Assembly (NCBI GenBank): GCA_944381275.1
Contig: CALWKO010000010.1
Span: 1-43,789, forward strand
Source of the DNA: an uncultured Clostridia bacterium
Lineage (GTDB): Bacteria; Bacillota; Clostridia; Christensenellales; UBA3700
Length of the DNA stretch: 43,789 bases
Direction: 5' to 3'
Shown here: in pieces, positions 39,650 through 43,789 of the stretch
Position numbering within the stretch: position 1 is the stretch's first letter
How the letters are laid out: each line of letters begins with the position of its first letter
Position numbers and translations under genes: made by a program
The notes under the pieces: generated by a model
What the model was told of the DNA's origin: nothing
Databases searched by the model: none
The model's input: only the letters and a program-made list of their open reading frames with translations

Positions 39650-39982
39650 TCAATTGCCTGCCTTTTTGTCGTCTTGCGGCAACGGATTGCAGTTAGATAG
39701 ATATTCTTCGCCCCACGCCCTCATTGCCTCTATTACAGGTTTTAACGATTGCCCGAAAGGCGTAAGCGAATACGCCACCTTTCTGCCATCGAATCTTCTG
39801 CGGCTGACAAGACCGTCATGGCACAAAGATCGCAATTCCTGCGAAAGCATTGTTTTACCAATGCAAGCCACTGCGGCGAATAACTCGTAAAATCGCCTTT
39901 CGCCTTTTGTAAACAATTCCCCAAGTATGTGAATCTTCCATTTGTTATCAATAAATGAAAATGTTGCTAAAAACGGATTCAT
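39650..39982 (-). CDS. HxlR-family transcriptional regulator
   Basis: A 110-residue winged-helix protein with GAGGGGGA before the ATG. Signature blocks: DNKWKIHILGELFTKGERRF, YELFAAVACIGKTMLSQELR, LCHDGLVSRRRFDGRKVAYS and LTPFGQSLKPVIEAM. The family usually has a cysteine near residue 6 for redox or electrophile sensing; here C40 (VACIGK) and C54 (SLCHD) are the ones available. HxlR dimers bind palindromes; copies of one 23-bp palindrome flank the gene on both sides. Its promoter lies at 40014-40043. Confidence 0.88.
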   Translation of the reverse strand: MNPFLATFSFIDNKWKIHILGELFTKGERRFYELFAAVACIGKTMLSQELRSLCHDGLVSRRRFDGRKVAYSLTPFGQSLKPVIEAMRAWGEEYLSNCNPLPQDDKKAGN

Positions 39983-40013
39983 GATAATCCCCCTCTGTTT
40001 TTATCTCAATCAA

Positions 40014-40043
40014 ATAATACCACCAATATGCAAAATCTGTCAA
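40014..40043 (-). promoter_or_regulatory. Promoter of the HxlR-like gene
   Basis: Minus strand: TTGACA (40043-40038), 18 bases, TATTAT (40019-40014). The first palindrome of the array starts 48 bases upstream of the -35 box. Confidence 0.75.
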
Positions 40044-40090
40044 TATCTTATCTAATCATTTTCCTGCACCTCACCACCACCCCATTAAAT

Positions 40091-40555
40091 CGAGGTACGG
40101 ATTACGTACCTCGATTGTGCTGCTTTATATTCAAAACACTACTCCGCCTTGTGTAGCGAGGTACAGATTCCGTACCTCGGTTGTACTACTTTGCCTTGTA
40201 TTCGGAACACTACGCCGTCTTGTGTGGCGAGGTACGGATTACGTATCTTGATTGTGCTGCTTTGTATTCAGAACACTATACTGCTCCATGTAGCGAGGTA
40301 CGGATTACGTACCTCGATTGTTTTGTGTGGCGAGGTACGGATTCCGTACCTCGGTTGTACTACTTTATATTCAAAATACTGCGCCGCTTTGTGTAGCGAG
40401 GTATAGATTCCGTACCTCGGTTGTACTACTCTGTATTCGGAATGCAACACCACCTTGTGCGCGAGGTACGGATTCCGTACCTCGGTTGTACTGCTTTGCC
40501 TTGTATTCAAAATACTACGCCGTCTTGTGTGGCGAGGTACGGATTACGTACCTCG
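40091..40555. repeat. Tandem array of eight 23-bp palindromes with conserved linkers
   Basis: Cores begin at 40091, 40157, 40228, 40294, 40331, 40397, 40462 and 40533. The consensus is CGAGGTACG, five bases (GATTA or GATTC), CGTACCTCG. Linkers are 43, 48, 43, 14, 43, 42 and 48 bases and are themselves alike (TTGTACTACTTTGTATTC ... CTTGTGTGG). Outer bases usually complete the stem. Two isolated cores lie at 39537 and 39604. I see no frame with coding character. The remainder up to 40685 is plain AT-rich spacer. Confidence 0.85.
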
Positions 40556-40685
40556 ATAAAGCAGCGTCATTTTTGGTAATAGACAGCGTGATTTTTTTAA
40601 TGAATGGGTTTGCAAAGATAAATTGTTCGGCGGCAAGTTATTTTTATTGGAAATAAGATGAGTCAGCGGAGCGGCAGAGCGCAGT

Positions 40686-40717
40686 TAATAAAAATTGCAG
40701 GCGGGGGTGCCGCCTGC
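40686..40717 (-). terminator. Terminator of the ileS-methyltransferase-RluA operon
   Basis: GCAGGCGG (40697-40704) pairs with CCGCCTGC (40710-40717). On the minus strand it is followed by AATTTTTATT. Confidence 0.85.
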
Positions 40718-40755
40718 GAGAAGTCGATGGTTTTGATTTTCTTTCGCCAAAGGGG

Positions 40756-41463
40756 TTAGATGTTGCTGAGGTGGTAGTTGATGTCGAATGCCGACCAGGG
40801 GACGACGGATGTGTCCGGGTACACTACGAAGGTCATGCGCTTTTCTTCCGTGGGATGGGGGACGGAGAGCTTGGTTGCCCACAGGGCGAGGTCGTGCTTG
40901 AAAGTCTTGGGGTCGCCGCCGTAGCGCCTGTCGCCGAAGAGGGGGCATTTGAGTGACGCCATCTGCACGCGGATTTGGTGCGATCTGCCCGTGGAGAGCT
41001 TTACTTTTACAAGGGCAAAGCCCTGCTTGTCGTCCAGCACGTCGTAATGCAGTTCCGCTTTTTTTGCGCCCTGGGTGAGCATGGGCACGATGGAGACGGT
41101 ATTGGTGCGCTCGTTCTTCTTGAGGTAGTGCACAAGGTCGCCGCTGCGCTCCTTGGGCACGCCGCAGGTCACGCAGAGGTATATTTTTTCAAAAAGTCCG
41201 TCCTTCATGCTCTGGGTTAAGCGGGCGGCGGCTTTTGAAGTTTTGGCAAATACCATCACTCCGCCGGTGGGTCTGTCCAGCCTGTGGACGAGCCCCAAGT
41301 AAGCCTCGCCCGGCTTGTTGTACTTCACCTTAAGGTACTCTTTTAACATGGTGAGCATATCAGCATCGCCCGTTTCATCCGCCTGAGCGGGCACGCCGAC
41401 GGGTTTCACCGCCGCGAGCAAGTGGTTATCTTCGTAAATAATGTTTATATCTTCGTATGTCAT
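40756..41463 (-). CDS. RluA-family RNA pseudouridine synthase
   Basis: A 235-residue enzyme that isomerises uridine in rRNA or tRNA. HRLDRPTGGVMVF carries the catalytic aspartate D63. KIYLCVTCGVP, VKLSTGRSHQIRVQMASL and GDRRYGG are the other family blocks. No S4 domain is present at the N-terminus, so it is of the short type. The target position cannot be told from sequence. It starts one base after the methyltransferase stop; last gene of the operon. Confidence 0.92.
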   Translation of the reverse strand: MTYEDINIIYEDNHLLAAVKPVGVPAQADETGDADMLTMLKEYLKVKYNKPGEAYLGLVHRLDRPTGGVMVFAKTSKAAARLTQSMKDGLFEKIYLCVTCGVPKERSGDLVHYLKKNERTNTVSIVPMLTQGAKKAELHYDVLDDKQGFALVKVKLSTGRSHQIRVQMASLKCPLFGDRRYGGDPKTFKHDLALWATKLSVPHPTEEKRMTFVVYPDTSVVPWSAFDINYHLSNI

Positions 41464-41464
41464 A

Positions 41465-42343
41465 TCAATAGGTAATAATTCCGCTGCATCCGCACGGCAG
41501 CTTTACGCGCTTATCGCCCGTGGGCAGAGCAAGTTCGTATGCCCTCACCTTTCCGCCCTCCGGCATGGTCAGGGAGAGAATGTTGGCTATCACGGTGGGC
41601 TGAAGCCCGGTGGTGTAGGAGTTGATGAGCACGAACAGCGGACGCTCGGAGAGCACCTTTGCCACCTCCTTAACAAATGAATACAGGTCGTCTTCTGTCC
41701 TCCACACCTCGCCGCTCGGTCCCCTGCCGTATGAGGGAGGGTCCATTATCACGGCGTCGTAGCGGTTGCCGCGGCGTATCTCACGCGCCACGAAAGCGGC
41801 GCAGTCGTCCACTATATAGCGGGTGTTTTCGCGCTCCACTCCCGAAAGCTGCGCGTTCTGCTTGGCGCGCTCCACCATGGCTTTGGCGGCGTCCACATGA
41901 GTGACGTGCGCGCCCGACTTTGCGCAGGCGACGGTGGCTCCGCCCGTGTAGGCGAACAGATTGAGCACCTTTATCTTCCTGCCCGCGCCCTGAATGAGCG
42001 AACGCATGATGTCCCAATTATAAGCCTGCTCGGGGAAAAGCCCCGTGTGCTTAAAGCCCATGAGTTTGCAGCAGAACTTTAAATCGCCCCTGCCTATCAC
42101 GAACTCTTCCGGCACGCCGCCCTTATATTCCCACCTGCCGCCGCCGCTGTGCGAACGGACGTATCGCGCGTTGATGCCCTTGTAGTCTTTCAATACAAAT
42201 GGCGGCGCCCAAATGGCCTGCGGGTCGGGGCGCAGGAGGATGAGGTTTCCCCAGCGCTCCAGCTTTTCGCCGCCGCCCGTGGCGATGATCTCGTAATCGC
42301 GCCAGCCTTCCGCCACAGCGCAAGCGGAAATTATTTGCTCCAT
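41465..42343 (-). CDS. Class I SAM-dependent methyltransferase, RlmI/RlmK-like (rRNA)
   Basis: A 292-residue enzyme. LNLFAYTGGATVACAKSGA (about 125-143) is the SAM-binding loop, then THVDAAKAMVERAKQNAQLS. The catalytic motif is VIMDPPSYGRGPSGEVW (about 197-213), as in the RlmI/RlmK cytosine-C5 or guanine-N7 rRNA methyltransferases. The N-terminal part is beta-rich, with no clear PUA domain. It follows ileS by one base and precedes a pseudouridine synthase, a translation-linked gene set. Confidence 0.88.
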   Translation of the reverse strand: MEQIISACAVAEGWRDYEIIATGGGEKLERWGNLILLRPDPQAIWAPPFVLKDYKGINARYVRSHSGGGRWEYKGGVPEEFVIGRGDLKFCCKLMGFKHTGLFPEQAYNWDIMRSLIQGAGRKIKVLNLFAYTGGATVACAKSGAHVTHVDAAKAMVERAKQNAQLSGVERENTRYIVDDCAAFVAREIRRGNRYDAVIMDPPSYGRGPSGEVWRTEDDLYSFVKEVAKVLSERPLFVLINSYTTGLQPTVIANILSLTMPEGGKVRAYELALPTGDKRVKLPCGCSGIITY

Positions 42344-42344
42344 G

Positions 42345-43789
42345 TTATGCCTTCTTCACGCCGAGGGTGACTTTTTCGCCGTTTACGTCCCATTCCTTGA
42401 CGTAGTCGCAGCCTTCCACACCGCTCTCCACCTTGTCGCAGAGCACGTCCGCTTTCACCGCGCCGCCGGCGAGCACCTTAGCCGCCCTGCCGCTTGCGAC
42501 GTAGCCGATATTTATGCGGTCGGTCACATTATAGCCCGCTTCCTTGCGCATCGTCTGCAGCTTGGAAACGAGTTCGCGCGCCACGCCCTCGTCGATCAGC
42601 TCTTCCGTGAGGTTGGTATCCAGCACCACGGTCATGCCGCCGTAAGTTTCCATGGCGTAGCCGCCCTTGTTGACGGGGGTGATGAGCAGGTCGTCCTGCG
42701 TAAACGTCACGTCCTGCCCGCCGATGCTTGCCGTATAGCTGCCGCCGCCGCTTACCGCCGCAACTATCTCCTCCGGCTTTTCACAGGAAGTGAGGAAGGT
42801 GCGGATGGCGCCGATCAGCTTGCCGTACTTGGGACCCAGCGTTTTGAGCTGAGGCTTGATTTCGTAGGAGATGAATTCGGAATCGTCTTGCACTATCTGC
42901 GCGCTCTTCACGTTCAGCTCGTCCGCCGCAAGCGAGAGGATCTCCGCATGCGCGGGCAGTTTGTCCGTCATCACATACATCTTGGAGAGGGGCTGGCGGT
43001 TTTTGATATTCACCTTGTTGCGCGCCGCCCTGCCCAGCGCCACCGCGCGGAGCACCACGTCCATGTCCGCTTCCAAGTCCTTGTCGATATACTCTTCTTC
43101 GCACGCGGGGAAGTCGCAAAGATGCACGCTCTCCGGCGCGTCCTTGAAAAAGTTGGCGACCAAATTGCGGTAGATGCACTCGCTCATGAAGGGCACGAAA
43201 GGCGCGCACAGCTTAGAGAGGGTCACCAGGGTGTGATACAAGGTGGTGTAAGCCGCCTTCTTGTCCTCTGTCATCTCGCTGCCCCAATAGCGTTCCCTGC
43301 CGCGGCGCACGTACCAATTGGAGAGGTTGTCCACAAAGTCCTGAATGGCGCGCGAGCTTTCCGTTATCATGTACTTATCCAGGCAATCGTCCACGTATTT
43401 AACGAGAGTGTTCAGCCCGGAGAGCAGCCAGCGGTCCATCTGCGTGAGGGCGCAGTCCTTGAGGGAGTATTTTGAAGGGTCATAGCCGTCTATATCCGCG
43501 TAGAGCACGAAGAAAGCATAGGTATTCCACAGCGTGCCCATGAACTTCCTCTGCGATTCGGATACGTTGTCCGCGCTGAAACGCGAAGGCAGCCAAGGTG
43601 CGGAGGAGGAGTAGAAATACCACCTCACCGCGTCCGCGCCCTGCTTATCCAGCACGCTCCAGGGGTCGACGACGTTGCCCTTGTGTTTGCTCATCTTTAT
43701 GCCGTTCTTGTCGTTCACGTGCCCCAAGACCACGCAGTTCTTAAAGGGCGCCTTGTCGAAAAGCAGGGTGGAAACGGCGAGCAGAGTAT
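42345..43789 (-). CDS. ileS: Isoleucyl-tRNA synthetase, C-terminal part (5' end outside window)
   Basis: Frame open to the window edge; 481 codons visible plus stop. It covers the end of the catalytic core with the KMSKS loop as IKMSKHKGN, then VDPWSVLDKQGADAVRWYFY, the helical anticodon-binding domain (FVDNLSNWYVRRGRERYW) and a C-terminal extension with a beta-type domain. The terminal zinc-finger cysteines of the common bacterial type are absent and a long extension replaces them, as in the eukaryote-like (type 2) IleRS. That form is known for natural resistance to mupirocin; the inference rests on the C-terminal half only. Confidence 0.92.
   Translation of the reverse strand, partial: TLLAVSTLLFDKAPFKNCVVLGHVNDKNGIKMSKHKGNVVDPWSVLDKQGADAVRWYFYSSSAPWLPSRFSADNVSESQRKFMGTLWNTYAFFVLYADIDGYDPSKYSLKDCALTQMDRWLLSGLNTLVKYVDDCLDKYMITESSRAIQDFVDNLSNWYVRRGRERYWGSEMTEDKKAAYTTLYHTLVTLSKLCAPFVPFMSECIYRNLVANFFKDAPESVHLCDFPACEEEYIDKDLEADMDVVLRAVALGRAARNKVNIKNRQPLSKMYVMTDKLPAHAEILSLAADELNVKSAQIVQDDSEFISYEIKPQLKTLGPKYGKLIGAIRTFLTSCEKPEEIVAAVSGGGSYTASIGGQDVTFTQDDLLITPVNKGGYAMETYGGMTVVLDTNLTEELIDEGVARELVSKLQTMRKEAGYNVTDRINIGYVASGRAAKVLAGGAVKADVLCDKVESGVEGCDYVKEWDVNGEKVTLGVKKA

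Noticed and set aside
40091..40555. CRISPR array
   Set aside because: Repeats are palindromic 23-mers, but the sequences between them are themselves similar to each other and range from 14 to 48 bases. No cas gene is present. It is a tandem satellite-like repeat, not repeat plus unique spacers.

Overview
The window looks like chromosomal DNA of a Firmicutes (Bacillota), probably a gut Clostridia/Christensenellales-type genome known mainly from metagenomes. This is inferred, not proven. The reasons are: strong AGGAGG ribosome sites, sigma-A promoters with 17-bp spacers, polA next to coaE, a phiLC3-type holin, clostridial-style topoisomerase subunits and many XRE-type regulators. Housekeeping genes are rather GC-rich. 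The regulatory gaps, the restriction-modification pair and the integrase are clearly AT-richer.

Region 1 (1-6500) is accessory. It has the 5' part of a secreted protein gene (minus), a DinJ/RelB antitoxin without a toxin, and three paralogous AAA+/DUF4143 ATPases (plus). Between these lie MITE-like repeats, a tRNA-Leu(GAG), and two tandem structured repeats containing an inverted piece of the tRNA 3' end. Each ATPase has its own strong promoter with 2-3 tandem palindromes. The palindrome sequences differ between genes but the geometry is shared.

Region 2 (6500-21000) is mostly core. Minus-strand Na/Pi cotransporter, polA, coaE and mscS form one apparent operon. ParE-like and ParC-like topoisomerase subunits, an alpha/beta hydrolase and an XRE regulator follow upstream. 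A plus-strand pair encodes a double-XRE regulator and a SLOG-fold protein, and murG follows on minus.

Region 3 (21000-34300) is a mobile island. An EcoRI-type adenine methyltransferase and a DUF262-HNH nuclease (translationally coupled) lie beside a tyrosine integrase. Next comes a compact all-minus podovirus-like morphogenesis cassette: terminase, small proteins, portal, scaffold, coat, head-tail adaptors, a propeller-like hub, a coiled-coil protein and a holin. No replication genes, repressor, tape measure or endolysin are visible.

Region 4 (34300-40700) has a leaderless membrane protein gene, a 97-bp tandem duplication, and five different hairpins separated by exactly seven bases (mostly ATATCAC). 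It also has a sigma-region-4-like regulator, a GH28 lipoprotein with a leaderless mRNA, a divergent sirtuin, and an HxlR regulator bracketed by ten copies of a 23-bp palindrome.

Region 5 (40700-43789) is core again: ileS (5' end outside the window), an rRNA methyltransferase and an RluA-type pseudouridine synthase, spaced for translational coupling.

The most unusual themes are regulatory or structural DNA rather than new enzymes: matched palindrome geometry at the ATPase promoters, the heptamer-punctuated hairpin array, the palindrome array around hxlR, and leaderless promoters.
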